A stretch of 36,672 nt of DNA from CAZGKW01 sp964526295 (GCA_964526295.1 CAZGKW010000044.1:1-36672); one strand, 5' to 3'; numbered from the stretch's first letter, positions 7,085 to 15,954 are shown. Notes: generated by a model from the sequence alone, not told the origin. Made by a program: numbers and translations.

Positions 7085-8181
7085 GGCCCACCGCTCGTCC
7101 GCCGCAGCGTGTTCGGCAGCGCGCCGCCAAGGCGCCCCGAGAGGTCAGCCACGCGCCGGCCCGTCTCCGGTCGGACGAGGCGCAGGAGCTTCGCCACGTC
7201 GCCCAGCCGCACGTCGCGGACGAACGTCCGGTCGCCCGACGGCGGGACGGGCCGCCCGGTCCGGCGGTCGAACGGCTCGAGGCGAAGGCCGATCCGTGCC
7301 CCCAGGTTGGGCCGGCCGCTGGGGCAATAGACCGAGCAGCCGAACGCCGTCTCCTCGCCCAGGTCCACCGAGTACGGCTTCGCCCCGGGCGAGCGGTCCG
7401 TAAAGACCAGGTCGAAGTCGCCGTCCGTCTCGCCGCCGGCGAGGCCGTCGCGGCCGTCCCGCTCGATCGAGACCTTCCATCGCCCTCCGCCGAAGACCTC
7501 GAACTTGAAGATGGGACGGTTGACGGCGGGGGCGAGGTCCCGCTCGCCGCCGCAGAACGGGTACAGGTCCATGAGGACGTGCGGGTCGAGCTTCCCCGGC
7601 CCGCCGCGATACCATTCGTACCGGATCAGCTCGCCCGCCTTCAACTCGACGACGCTGACGGCCTGGGCGGCGTAGGGGCTGAGGAAGTAGCTCTCCGGCC
7701 GCTCCGGGTCGGCCCCCGCCGCATGGCGGATCGGGATGAAAAGGACCACGCGGTCGCGGGCGGCCCAGTGCACCAGGTCGCAGTTGTCGCCGTGGGTGAA
7801 CCGCCAGCCGGTCGGCATGTAGCCGAGCATGAGCTTGGCGTTGTGGGCCCCGGTGGTGTCGAGCCGCAGGGAGGTCGGCTGGACCGTGCAGGCGATGCGG
7901 GGGTCGAGGCCCGTCAGGTTGCTCCGCTTCAGGGCGTCGCCGGGCTCGAAGGCGAAGACGAGGTCGCGAGGCGTGGGGCCGAAGGCGACGTCCTCGTAGA
8001 TGTCACACGCCCGGGCCCAGAGGAAGTCGCCGACGATGCCGACCCGCTGGTCGGGCGTGTTGGGCTGGGGGGTGCCAGGCCCATCGGCCGCCAGCGCAGC
8101 AAGCGACACCGCGCCCCCAGCCACCACGGCCGCCGCAAGAGAAGCGCGTCGCACGGCCGGCCTGACCGTCCCCGAATACAC
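7027..8181 (-). CDS. Exported protein of unknown function
   Basis: The 384 residues start at a GTG. A basic stretch and hydrophobic run (about 8-32, VRRASLAAAVVAGGAVSLAA) suggest a signal peptide cut near AALAAD. The mature part is rich in beta-strand patterns, aromatic residues and acidic loops (for example YLSPYAAQAVSVVELKAGEL-like strands and DFDLVFTDRSPGAKPY), which suggests a secreted beta-sandwich. I do not recognise the family. The gene is divergent from the GH10 xylanase with 59 bp between the starts, so they may share control. The 3' end overlaps the flavin-reductase gene by 58 nt; the last 20 or so residues (SGGPQPRVL...) may be read-through rather than a conserved end. Confidence 0.6.
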   Translation of the reverse strand: MYSGTVRPAVRRASLAAAVVAGGAVSLAALAADGPGTPQPNTPDQRVGIVGDFLWARACDIYEDVAFGPTPRDLVFAFEPGDALKRSNLTGLDPRIACTVQPTSLRLDTTGAHNAKLMLGYMPTGWRFTHGDNCDLVHWAARDRVVLFIPIRHAAGADPERPESYFLSPYAAQAVSVVELKAGELIRYEWYRGGPGKLDPHVLMDLYPFCGGERDLAPAVNRPIFKFEVFGGGRWKVSIERDGRDGLAGGETDGDFDLVFTDRSPGAKPYSVDLGEETAFGCSVYCPSGRPNLGARIGLRLEPFDRRTGRPVPPSGDRTFVRDVRLGDVAKLLRLVRPETGRRVADLSGRLGGALPNTLRRTSGGPQPRVLPISNAVPTTSPTP

Positions 8182-8240
8182 TGGCCTCGCCTCCGGTCAA
8201 AGGCTACAGTCGGCCCCCATCCGAAAGGAGTATGACCGAG

Positions 8241-9503
8241 ATGATAGCCGCAATCAAACCGTTTCTCGTCCCGGCCGCGGGGGGGTTCGTCCTTATGGCA
8301 TGCCTGACCGCCGGGGCCGCCGCCGACTGGAAGGCCGAGACCGCCCGGGCCATCGCGAAGGTCCGCATGGGCGACGCGACGGTCCAGGTCGTGGGCCCCG
8401 GCGGCGAGCCCGTGCCCGGCGCCAAGGTCGAGGCGACGCTCCGGGACCACGCGTTCTGGTTCGGCACGGCGCTGTCTCACTCGATGTTCCGGCCGAACGC
8501 CGATCCGGAGGACGCCGCCCGGTACAAGGAGGTCGCCCGGGAGCTTTTCAACTCGGCGGTCCACGAGAACGCTGCCAAGTGGTACCACACGCAGCGCGGC
8601 GGGGGCGAGCCCGACTTCGCCGACGCCGACCGGGTCCTCGAGTGGTGCGAGGAGAACGGTCTTCGCATGCGGGGACACTGCATCTTCTGGGGCAAGTACA
8701 AGTACGTCCCCGAGTGGCAGAAGCCGCTCTCCGACGAGGCACTCCGCCGGGCCGTCTTCGCCCGGGCCGAGCGGGTGACCCGCCACTTCCGCACCCGGAT
8801 CGACGAGTGGGACCTCAACAACGAGATGTGCGACCCGAACTTCTACGCCGACCGCCTCGGCCCTGAGATCATCCTCGACATGGCCCGGCAGGCCCGGAAG
8901 GGCAACCCCGACGTCGTCCTCTACGTCAACGACTACGGCATGCTGAACGGCTCCCGCCTGCCGCCGTACCTGAAGCAGGTCCGCGACCTCCTGGAGCGGG
9001 GCGTGCCGATCGGCGGCATCGGCGTCCAGGGCCACTTCGGCGGCGACCTGCCGAAACCGGAGGTCGTCCGGAAGTCGCTTGACGAGCTGGCTGAGTTCGG
9101 CCTGCCCATCCGGATCACGGAATACGACTGCTGGGGCGGGGCGAACCACGAGGAGCGGGCCGACGCCCTGGAGGTCGTCTATCGCGTGGCCTTCGCCCAC
9201 CCGGCCGTCACGGGCATCCTCGGCTGGGGCTTCTGGGAAGGGCGGCACTGGCAGCCCCCGGCCGCCCTTTACAGCCGCAACTGGTCCATTCGCCCCCAGG
9301 GCCGGCGGTACAGGCAGCTTGTCCTCAAGAAGTGGCAGACCCGCGAGCGGGGCGAGACCGGGGCCGACGGCCAGTGGACCTTCCGCGGCTTCTACGGGAC
9401 CTATCGCTTGACCGTCCGCCCGCCGGGCAAGGCCGCGGTCGAGGCGGCTGCGGTCCTCGAGCGGGGCAAGCCCAACCGCATCCGCATCCAGGTCGCCGAG
9501 TGA
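8241..9503 (+). CDS. Secreted glycoside hydrolase family 10 (endo-1,4-beta-xylanase-like)
   Basis: This retaining glycosidase is predicted to act on xylan or related beta-1,4-glycans outside the cytoplasm. The 420 residues begin with a signal peptide (hydrophobic about 7-27, cut near GAAA-D). A short beta-rich segment (VQVVGPGGEPVPGAKVEATL) precedes the TIM barrel. The acid/base glutamate is E195 in EWDLNNEM and the nucleophile E294 in ITEYD, both at canonical GH10 positions. R-G-H-C-I-F-W corresponds to the usual R-G-H-x-L-x-W. A C-terminal beta module (about 370-420, ADGQWTFRGFYGTYRLTV) is typical of environmental GH10 proteins. AAGGAG at 8225-8230 is 1 nt before the ATG at 8232 but 10 nt before the ATG at 8241, so the latter is preferred. 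Confidence 0.9.
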   Translation: MIAAIKPFLVPAAGGFVLMACLTAGAAADWKAETARAIAKVRMGDATVQVVGPGGEPVPGAKVEATLRDHAFWFGTALSHSMFRPNADPEDAARYKEVARELFNSAVHENAAKWYHTQRGGGEPDFADADRVLEWCEENGLRMRGHCIFWGKYKYVPEWQKPLSDEALRRAVFARAERVTRHFRTRIDEWDLNNEMCDPNFYADRLGPEIILDMARQARKGNPDVVLYVNDYGMLNGSRLPPYLKQVRDLLERGVPIGGIGVQGHFGGDLPKPEVVRKSLDELAEFGLPIRITEYDCWGGANHEERADALEVVYRVAFAHPAVTGILGWGFWEGRHWQPPAALYSRNWSIRPQGRRYRQLVLKKWQTRERGETGADGQWTFRGFYGTYRLTVRPPGKAAVEAAAVLERGKPNRIRIQVAE

Positions 9504-9564
9504 GACGTGTCGCCCGCGACCGCCGCGTCGCACCCGGTTCCGGTGGGCGGGACCTCTGTGCCGC

Positions 9565-9593
9565 TTGAACCGTCGCCGCCTGTGCGGTACACT
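9565..9593 (+). promoter_or_regulatory. Promoter of the NtrC-type regulator
   Basis: TTGAAC at 9565-9570, a 17-bp spacer, and TACACT at 9588-9593. The transcript would start near 9600, about 30 nt before the GTG start. Confidence 0.5.
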
Positions 9594-9630
9594 GACAGCA
9601 TGCGGTACTGACCCGCCGGGGATTCCCGCC

Positions 9631-11043
9631 GTGAGTGCTTCCGTGCTGATCATCGAGGACGAGCCGTCGGTCAGCTCGGCCCTCGCCATGCGGCTCAAAG
9701 AGCAGGACTACAAGGCCTTGGTAGCCGAGACCGGGCGGGAGGGCCTCAAGCATCTGGCCGACGGCCGCGTCCAGGTCGTCCTGCTCGACTACAAGCTCCC
9801 CGACGCCGACGGGCTGGAAGTGCTGGAGAAGATCCGAAGCGACTGGCCCGACGTTCCCGTGGTCATGATGACGGCGTTCACGAACGTGGACGTTGCGGTC
9901 CAGGCGATGAACCTGGGGGCCTCGGAGTACGTCTCGAAACCGTTCCGCCTCGACGAGATGATGCTGCTGGTGGAGAAGGCCCTGGAGGACCATCGGATCC
10001 GGACGGAAGTCCGCCAGATGCACGAGCAGCAGCAGGAGGAGTTCGGCTTCGGCCGCATGGTGGCCCGCAACCCGAAGATGGTCGAGATCCTCGACCTGCT
10101 GCGGAACCTCGCCGCCAGCGAGGCCCGCACGATCCTCCTCCAGGGCGAGTCCGGTACGGGCAAGGACCTCGCGGCCAAGGTCCTCCACTACAACAGCTCG
10201 CGGGCCGAGCGGCCCTTCATGAACATCACCTGCACGGCCCTGCCGGAGTCGCTCCTGGAGAGCGAGCTGTTCGGCCACGAGAAAGGGGCCTTCACCGACG
10301 CCCGCCAGACCAAGCAGGGCCTGTTCGAGCTGGCCGACGGCGGGACGATCTACCTGGACGAGATCGGCGACATGCCACACGCCCTCCAGGCCAAGCTCCT
10401 GCGGTTCCTGGAGGAGAAGGCCTTCCGGCGGGTGGGCGGGACGTTCGACATCCGCGTCGACGTCCGCATCATCGCCGCCACCAACCGGGACCTGAAGGCC
10501 CTGGTCGAGTCCGGCGCGTTCCGCGAGGACCTCTACTATCGGCTGAACATCTTCCCCATCACGCTGCCCCCCCTGAGGGACCGGCGCGAAGAGGTCCCCC
10601 TGCTGGCCGACTACTTCATCCGGGAGTTCAACCGGGAGTTCAAGAAGGAGGTCCAGGGGGTCGAGCCGGCCGCCCTGGCCGTCATGCAGGCCTACCACTG
10701 GCCCGGCAACGTCCGCGAGATGAAGAACGTCGTCGAGCGGGCCATGCTCCTGGCGGACGGCGGGCGGCTGACCGTCCGGTCGCTGCCGGCCGAGATCCGC
10801 GAGGCGGCGGCGTCGGGCCCCCCCGCCGCGGTCTCGGGTGAGGGCGTCGAGCGAGAAGAGGGGCCCGTCGTCCGGCTCGGCGAGGGCGGCGTGGACCTCA
10901 AGCAGGTCGAACGCCAGCTCGTCGAGCAGGCCATCGAGAAGGCCCAGGGCAACCAGTCGCGGGCCGCCGAGCTGCTCGGCATCACCCGCGACCAGCTCCG
11001 CTATCGGGTCCAGAAGTTCGGGCTGAGAAGCAGCAAGACATGA
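9631..11043 (+). CDS. Sigma-54-dependent response regulator, NtrC family
   Basis: This cytoplasmic DNA-binding activator is controlled by phosphorylation and opens sigma-54 promoters with ATP. The 470 residues show a receiver domain (1-120) with acidic E-D-E near 10 and the phospho-acceptor D53 in LLDYKLP, and a central AAA+ domain. That domain carries Walker A GESGTGKD (172-179), the sigma-54 contact loop GAFTDA (219-224, where the classical loop is GAFTGA), Walker B GGTIYLDEIGDM and the arginine-finger region REDLYYRLN. A Fis-type helix-turn-helix (about 441-465, NQSRAAELLGITRDQLRYR) ends it. GTG at 9631 is chosen because it directly precedes the receiver strand and follows the promoter. 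No histidine kinase is adjacent. pta follows 57 bp downstream. Confidence 0.92.
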   Translation: MSASVLIIEDEPSVSSALAMRLKEQDYKALVAETGREGLKHLADGRVQVVLLDYKLPDADGLEVLEKIRSDWPDVPVVMMTAFTNVDVAVQAMNLGASEYVSKPFRLDEMMLLVEKALEDHRIRTEVRQMHEQQQEEFGFGRMVARNPKMVEILDLLRNLAASEARTILLQGESGTGKDLAAKVLHYNSSRAERPFMNITCTALPESLLESELFGHEKGAFTDARQTKQGLFELADGGTIYLDEIGDMPHALQAKLLRFLEEKAFRRVGGTFDIRVDVRIIAATNRDLKALVESGAFREDLYYRLNIFPITLPPLRDRREEVPLLADYFIREFNREFKKEVQGVEPAALAVMQAYHWPGNVREMKNVVERAMLLADGGRLTVRSLPAEIREAAASGPPAAVSGEGVEREEGPVVRLGEGGVDLKQVERQLVEQAIEKAQGNQSRAAELLGITRDQLRYRVQKFGLRSSKT

Positions 11044-11100
11044 CGCCCGGGTGCGCACGCCGCCCGGCCGAACGTGACACGTCACGCCGAGGAAGCCCCA

Positions 11101-12096
11101 ATGGACTTGTTCAAAGCCTTGAAAGATCGCGTCCGGGGCGAGGCGAAGCGGGTCCTCCTCGCCGAGACCCACGATGAACGCGTCGTCCGGGCGGCCGTCC
11201 GGATCGCCCAGGAAGGCTTCGCCGAGATCGTCCTCCTGGGCAAGCCCGACGAGGTCCGTTCGAAGGTCGGCGAGGCCGGAGGCGACCCCGAGTCGTTCGA
11301 GATCGTGGACCTTGCCGACCCCGATCGTCTCGACGCCTTCGCCGAGACCTACCACGAACTGCGACAGCACAAAGGCGTCCGCCCGGAGCAGGCCCGCGAG
11401 ACCGTCCGGGACCCCATCTTCTACGGGGCCCTGTGCGTCCGCGAAGGGATCGTCGACGGGATGGTGGCCGGCAGCGCCAGCCCGACGGCCAACGTCATCC
11501 GGGCCTCCCTCCACGCCGTCGGGACGCGGCCGGACCTGAAGACGCTCAGCTCCTGCTTCCTGATGGTCCTGGAGCAGGAGGAGCTGGGCGAGGACGGGGG
11601 GCTCCTTTTCAGCGACTGCGGCGTCGTCCCGACACCGACCCGGTACCAGCTTGTCGACATCGCCCGCAGCGCCGCCGGTTCGTGGCGGCAGTTCATCGGC
11701 ACCGAGCCGATCGTGGCGATGCTCTCGTTCAGCACGAAGGGGTCGGCCCGGCACGAGTCGGCCGAGAAGATGGCGGCGGCGGCGGAACGCGTTCGCGAGG
11801 TCGACCCGGACCTGGTGGTCGACGGCGAGTTGCAGGTCGACGCGGCCCTCGTGCCGGAGGTCGCCGAGGCGAAGTGCCCCGACAGCCCGGTCGCGGGGCG
11901 GGCCAACGTCCTCATCTTCCCCGACCTCCAGGCGGGCAACATCGGCTACAAGCTCGTCCAGCGGCTGGCCGGGGCCCAGGCCGTCGGGGCCATCCTCCAG
12001 GGCCTCGCCAAGCCCGTCAACGACCTGTCGCGGGGCTGCTCGGTCCAGGACATCGTCGACATGGCGGCCGTCACGGCGGCCCAGGCGATTGTCTGA
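11101..12096 (+). CDS. pta: Phosphate acetyltransferase (PTA/PTB family)
   Basis: The enzyme interconverts acetyl-CoA plus phosphate and acetyl phosphate plus CoA in the cytoplasm. The 331 residues match the short, single-domain form found in many bacteria. Family signatures are VAGSASPTANVIRASL (about 122-137), MLSFSTKGSARHES (about 207-220), the D-G-E-L-Q-V-D-A-A segment and FPDLQAGNIGYKL (about 274-286). A GAGGAA site six bases upstream supports the ATG over the in-frame GTG at 11074. It lies 57 bp behind the NtrC-type regulator, so co-transcription is possible. Since acetyl phosphate can phosphorylate receivers, a link is conceivable but not shown. No ackA is adjacent. Confidence 0.9.
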   Translation: MDLFKALKDRVRGEAKRVLLAETHDERVVRAAVRIAQEGFAEIVLLGKPDEVRSKVGEAGGDPESFEIVDLADPDRLDAFAETYHELRQHKGVRPEQARETVRDPIFYGALCVREGIVDGMVAGSASPTANVIRASLHAVGTRPDLKTLSSCFLMVLEQEELGEDGGLLFSDCGVVPTPTRYQLVDIARSAAGSWRQFIGTEPIVAMLSFSTKGSARHESAEKMAAAAERVREVDPDLVVDGELQVDAALVPEVAEAKCPDSPVAGRANVLIFPDLQAGNIGYKLVQRLAGAQAVGAILQGLAKPVNDLSRGCSVQDIVDMAAVTAAQAIV

Positions 12097-12133
12097 GCCC
12101 ACGGGGCCGTGTGATGGACCGCAAGGGCCCCCC

Positions 12134-12161
12134 GAGCCCGGAGCGGAAGCTCCGCGACACG
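12134..12161 (+). repeat. GAGCC-hairpin dispersed repeat, copy 2
   Basis: GAGCCC, then GGAGC-GGAA-GCTCC, then GCGACACG. It lies 37 nt after pta in a 269-bp gap without any gene and may serve as a 3' hairpin for pta mRNA. See 24986-25014 for a near-identical inverted copy. Confidence 0.5.
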
Positions 12162-12365
12162 TGGGTACGCGAAGTCCGCCGCCGGGCGGCGAGTCGTGCG
12201 GCAGCGCGGCTCACACGTCATGCTTACTCACCCCGGCTGCACATGGGCCCTGTCCGTTCCGGCATAGCGTGAACTCGGCCGTGGATTGCTCCGCAAGATC
12301 ATCAGACAGGCCGGATTGTCCGTGAAGCAGTTCAATGAACTGTAACGTTGCTCGCCGACAGCGCT

Positions 12366-13337
12366 TCACGGCTTCGCTCGGTCCGGCGCTTCGTCTTCAG
12401 GCGTGTTCTCTTCCGGCCTCTCGTCTTCCGGCGGCGTTTCGTCCGGTTCCGAGACGACTTCCGCGGCGCCGGCGTCGGTGATGCCGGACTTACCCAGCTC
12501 GCCGCCCGCCGCGGCGCCGGCCCGGTCACGGGCCTCCTCGATGTCCTTCTCGACGCCCTCCTCGGCCGCCCTCACGCCCTCGGCGTGGGCCGCCCCGGCC
12601 TCCGCCTCGCGGGCCGCCACCAGCTTGACGTCCCGCCGCATCCAGAGGCCCAGCCCGAGCAGAATCAGCCCCACCGGCGGGAACGCCACGGCGAAGAAGA
12701 GCCACCGCGTGGCCGCCTTCCGCTCCACCAGGTACCGCTCGAAGGCCCGGTCCTCGACGGGCAGCTTGCCGATGGCGTCCCATCCGCCGGGCAGCTTGCC
12801 CCGGGGCTCGCCCCCCTCCCAGGTGATGTCGGTGGCCTCGGCATCGATCACCCACAGCCGCCCGTTGGGCCCTTTGAGGACCTTCCCCGGCGGCTCGGGG
12901 ACGTCCGCCGACAGGTACCCGACCCCGCTGTAGATGCCCGTGCCGACACACACCAGCCCCATCAGGAGGGCCGGCAGCCACATGACCCGCTTGAAGCTGA
13001 CGTGGGTGGCGGCCCGGGCATGGCCGGCGGGGGCCCGGCGCCGGGTGCGCCGACCGGGCGGAGGGCCATCCGACGGCTGAGGCGGGGCAACGGCCTGGCC
13101 GCCGGCGGCGGACTGGGCCTGCCGCATCTCGGCCGCCAGGGTCTCGGCGCCGCCGGCGTCCCGGCCGAGGGCTTCGGCCAGGTCCTTCGGGTCGGTCCGG
13201 TCCGGCCGGGCCTGGGCCAACGGCTCGGCGTCGACCGGCTCGTCGGCCACGTCCTCGGCCTCAGGCAGCCCCTCCGTCCCCTCGTCGGCCCGGGGGTCGT
13301 CCTGGCCTTCGTCCCGGCGATCCGCTTCGTCGGCCAC
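12366..13337 (-). CDS. Two-helix membrane protein of unknown function
   Basis: The 323 residues start at a GTG preceded by AAGGAAAGGAG, seven bases away. The order is a long acidic, disordered N-terminal region (1-110), a transmembrane helix (about 118-140, MWLPALLMGLVCVGTGIYSG), and a loop of about 65 residues that would face the outside (VLKGPNGRLWVIDAEATDI and following). A second helix (about 206-227, WLFFAVAFPPVGLILLGLGL) is followed by an Ala/Glu-rich coiled or disordered C-terminus. I do not recognise a family. It stands alone, divergent from mgtE. Composition-biased ends make homology calls by eye unreliable. Confidence 0.65.
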   Translation of the reverse strand: MADEADRRDEGQDDPRADEGTEGLPEAEDVADEPVDAEPLAQARPDRTDPKDLAEALGRDAGGAETLAAEMRQAQSAAGGQAVAPPQPSDGPPPGRRTRRRAPAGHARAATHVSFKRVMWLPALLMGLVCVGTGIYSGVGYLSADVPEPPGKVLKGPNGRLWVIDAEATDITWEGGEPRGKLPGGWDAIGKLPVEDRAFERYLVERKAATRWLFFAVAFPPVGLILLGLGLWMRRDVKLVAAREAEAGAAHAEGVRAAEEGVEKDIEEARDRAGAAAGGELGKSGITDAGAAEVVSEPDETPPEDERPEENTPEDEAPDRAKP

Positions 13338-13356
13338 GGCCGTCTCCTTTCCTTCC

Positions 13357-13381
13357 GCGTCGTACGGGTCTTATACGACGC
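13357..13381 (-). promoter_or_regulatory. Perfect 8-bp inverted repeat upstream of the membrane protein
   Basis: GCGTCGTA (13357-13364) and TACGACGC (13374-13381) flank a 9-bp centre and include a TATAAG box on the minus strand. It lies 20-44 nt before the GTG start, where an operator or a leader hairpin would act. Confidence 0.4.
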
Positions 13382-13505
13382 AGGCCATTCTAGCGCAGCA
13401 CGGAGCAAACGGCACGGGTTTTCGCACGGAAGACCTCGGTGATGGCGCGCCAACCAGGTCACGGGCGCACGGCGCTCGTGCAGCCAGGACCAATGCGCAT
13501 TCAGC

Positions 13506-13534
13506 TTGATTCGCCGCCTGGCCCCGCCTACACT
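13506..13534 (+). promoter_or_regulatory. Promoter of mgtE
   Basis: TTGATT at 13506-13511, a 17-bp spacer, and TACACT at 13529-13534. The leader to the ATG at 13570 would be about 30 nt, too short for an M-box magnesium riboswitch, and none is seen. Confidence 0.5.
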
Positions 13535-13569
13535 CGCCTTCGCACCTGCACGTCCTCGCCGGAGCCGCC

Positions 13570-14937
13570 ATGTCCGAGGCCGAGACCGAGCTCCATCCGT
13601 TCGACCGCGACGACCTGCTCGCCATCCGGTCGATGCTCAAGACGGGCCTCCGCTCGGACCTCGCCCGGCGTCTGGCCGACATCCACCCGAGCGACCTGGC
13701 CGACCTCCTGCCCGACTTCGAGCCCCAGGAGCAGGCCGCCCTGTTCACGCTGCTCGAGCCGGAGCGGGCCGCCGACGTCCTGGCCGAGCTCGACGCCGAG
13801 ACCCGCGACGAGCTGCTCGGGCTGCTCCCGACGGCCGAGATCCGCAGCATCCTCGAAGAGCTCGAGCCCGACGAGGCCGCCGACGTCATCGGCGAGTTCG
13901 AGCCCGAGGAGATCCTGGAGGCCCTGGAAGGCCTGGAGGACCGCAGCGAGATCCAGCAGCTCCTGGAGTATCCCCCGGAGACCGCCGGCGGCCTGATGAC
14001 GACCGAGTTCGTCACCCTCCCGCCGCACGTCTCCGTCCGGGAAGCCATCGAGCAGGCCCGCGGGGCGAGCGAGACAACTCACCGCGACTACCTGTTCGTG
14101 ACGGACGAGGCGGGCCGGCCGGTGGGGCGGGTTCCCCTGGCGAAGCTCGTCTTCTCCCCGCCCGACGCCCTGGTCGCCGACGTCGCCGACCCGGACGTCC
14201 ACGCCGTCGCCGCCGACATGGACCGCGAGCAGGTCGCCGAGATCGTTCGCCGGTACGACCTGCTGAGCGTCCCGGTGACCGACCCGTCGGACGGGTCGAT
14301 GCGGGGCATCATCACGGTCGACGACGTCTTCGACGCCGCCGCCGACGAGGCCGCCGAGGACATGTACCGCCTGGCCGGCACGGGGGCGACCGACCCGCTG
14401 CACCAGCCGATCTGGCAGCGGGCCTTGCTCCGGCTGCCCTGGCTCCTCGTGACGCTCGTCCCGGGTTTCATCGTCGGCTCGATCATGCGGTGGCTGGGCT
14501 ACGATATGGGGGAGGAGGCGTCGCTCCTGCTGTTCCTGCCGGTCATGGTCGCCATGTGCGGCAACGTCAGCATCCAGTCCTCGACGATCATGGTGCGGGG
14601 CCTGGCGACCGGCGACGTGCGGGCCTACCGGGCGGTGACCATCCTGCGCCGCGAGGTAACCGTGGCGGCCCTGGTGGGCGTGGCGTGTGCCGTCATCGCG
14701 GGCGGCGTCGGGTGGCTGTTCTTCGGCCAGATGGGCTACGGGCTGGTCGTGTCGGTCAGCATGCTGCTGGGCATCCTCAGCGCGGCGGTCAACGGGACGC
14801 TCATCCCCCTCGGGTGCCACGGGGTGGGCGTCGACCCGGCCCTGGCCAGCGGCCCCTTCGTGACGAGCCTCAACGACATCCTCGGGACGCTGATCTACCT
14901 GGGCCTCGGGGCCTGGCTGCTGCGGCTGCTGATGTGA
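13570..14937 (+). CDS. mgtE: Magnesium transporter MgtE
   Basis: This inner-membrane Mg2+ channel is gated by its cytoplasmic domains. The 455 residues show the usual order: an N-terminal superhelical domain with repeated L-x-E-L-x-x-x-E-x-A-D-V motifs (about 20-125), a CBS domain pair (about 130-255, starting TAGGLMTTEFVTLP and with RYDLLSVPVTD), a plug helix, and five hydrophobic helices (about 290-455). The pore helix contains the family's G-N-V-S-I-Q-S-S-T stretch (where G-N-x-G-x-Q-x-x-T is usual). The ATG is 35 nt behind a good promoter. The 3' end abuts the REP array, which begins about 40 nt after the stop and may affect transcript stability. Confidence 0.94.
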   Translation: MSEAETELHPFDRDDLLAIRSMLKTGLRSDLARRLADIHPSDLADLLPDFEPQEQAALFTLLEPERAADVLAELDAETRDELLGLLPTAEIRSILEELEPDEAADVIGEFEPEEILEALEGLEDRSEIQQLLEYPPETAGGLMTTEFVTLPPHVSVREAIEQARGASETTHRDYLFVTDEAGRPVGRVPLAKLVFSPPDALVADVADPDVHAVAADMDREQVAEIVRRYDLLSVPVTDPSDGSMRGIITVDDVFDAAADEAAEDMYRLAGTGATDPLHQPIWQRALLRLPWLLVTLVPGFIVGSIMRWLGYDMGEEASLLLFLPVMVAMCGNVSIQSSTIMVRGLATGDVRAYRAVTILRREVTVAALVGVACAVIAGGVGWLFFGQMGYGLVVSVSMLLGILSAAVNGTLIPLGCHGVGVDPALASGPFVTSLNDILGTLIYLGLGAWLLRLLM

Positions 14938-14975
14938 CAGACGCCGTCCGCCCTCCTGCTGTTCAACCATGTCAT

Positions 14976-15894
14976 GTAGGGTGGCTGCTCGGCAGCCACC
15001 ACCCCTGCTCAACCGCGTGGGTGCAGAGCACCCACCCTACATCGCCGAACCGCTGCCGCACCGCGCAACGTAGGGTGGCTGCTCGGCAGCCACCATCCCT
15101 GCCGCACCGCGCAACCGCGTGGGTGCAGAGCACCCACCCTACACCGCCGAACCCCTGCCGCACCGCGCAACGTAGGGTGGCTGCTTGGCAGCCACCATCC
15201 CTGCCGGACCGCGCAACCGCGTGGGTGCACAGCACCCACCCTACATCGCCAAACCCCTGCCGGACCGCTCAACCGCGTAGGTGCAGCTCTACCGCGTGGG
15301 TGCAGAGCACCCACCCTACACCGCCGAACCCCTGCCGCACCGCGCAACGTAGGGTGGCTGCTCGGCAGCCACCACCCCTGCCGGACCGCTCAACCGCGTA
15401 GGTGCAGCTCTACCGCGTGGGTGCAAAGCACCCACCCTACACCGCCGAACCCCTGCCGCACCGCGCAACGTAGGGTGGCTGCTTGGCAGCCACCATCCCT
15501 GCCGGACCCCTCAACCGCGTGGGTGCAGCTCAACCGCGTGGGTGCAGAGCACCCACCCTACACTGCCGAACCGCTGCCGCACCGCGTAACGTAGGGTGGC
15601 TGCTTGGCAGCCATCATCCCTGCCGCACCGCTCAACCGCGTGGGTGCAGCTCAACCGCGTGGGTGCAGAGCACCCACCCTACACCGCCGAACCGCTGCCG
15701 CACCGCGTAACGTAGGGTGGCTGCTTGGCAGCCACCATCCCTGCCGCACCGCTCAACCGCGTGGGTGCAGAGCACCCACCCTACACCGCCGAACCGCTGC
15801 CGGACCGCGCAACCGCGTGGGTGCAGAGCACCCACCCTACACCGCCGAACCGCTGCCGGACCGCGCAACGTAGGGTGGCTGCTCGGCAGCCACC
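14976..15894. repeat. REP/BIME array: 8 direct and 9 inverted hairpins with a GTAG foot
   Basis: Two related hairpins alternate head to head. Type A (+) is GTAGG, then stem GTGGCTGC-TYG-GCAGCCAC. It starts at 14976, 15070, 15172, 15349, 15470, 15591, 15712 and 15870. Type B is the same design inverted, stem GTGGGTGC-AGA-GCACCCAC followed by CCTAC. It starts at 15017, 15119, 15221, 15296, 15417, 15538, 15659, 15761 and 15817. A and B thus share a GTAGGGTGG foot on opposite strands. Units are about 100-130 bp, separated by conserved CCGCCGAACC-GCTGCCG linkers. Truncated B copies lacking the 3' arm lie just before B4-B7. Open frames here are artefacts. Confidence 0.9.
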
Positions 15895-15918
15895 ATCCCT
15901 GCCGCCGTCGGGGCTGTC

Positions 15919-15947
15919 TTGACACCAGCCTCCGTCGCTCCTATCGT
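15919..15947 (+). promoter_or_regulatory. Promoter of the RAYT transposase, probably leaderless
   Basis: TTGACA at 15919-15924, a 17-bp spacer, and TATCGT at 15942-15947, with the ATG 7 nt further on and no Shine-Dalgarno site. It sits between the last REP of the array and the transposase gene. Confidence 0.5.
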
Positions 15948-15954
15948 GGCATGC

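Noticed and set aside
7929..9698. 589-codon minus-strand open frame
   Set aside because: Antisense of the GH10 gene; no domain and composition typical of a GC-rich shadow.
9325..12102. 925-codon minus-strand open frame
   Set aside because: Antisense shadow of the NtrC-type regulator and pta, which have full domain signatures on the plus strand.
13535..13569. Mg2+ (M-box) riboswitch before mgtE
   Set aside because: The leader after the promoter is only about 30 nt and shows no M-box pattern.
13506..15401. Long plus-strand open frame (631 codons) across mgtE and the repeat array
   Set aside because: It is a frame-shadow of mgtE and continues as translated REP repeats; the encoded sequence is Arg/Pro/Gly-rich with no domain.
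14976..15894. CRISPR array
   Set aside because: Units are not identical direct repeats with unique spacers; they are inverted hairpins with conserved linkers, and no cas genes are present.
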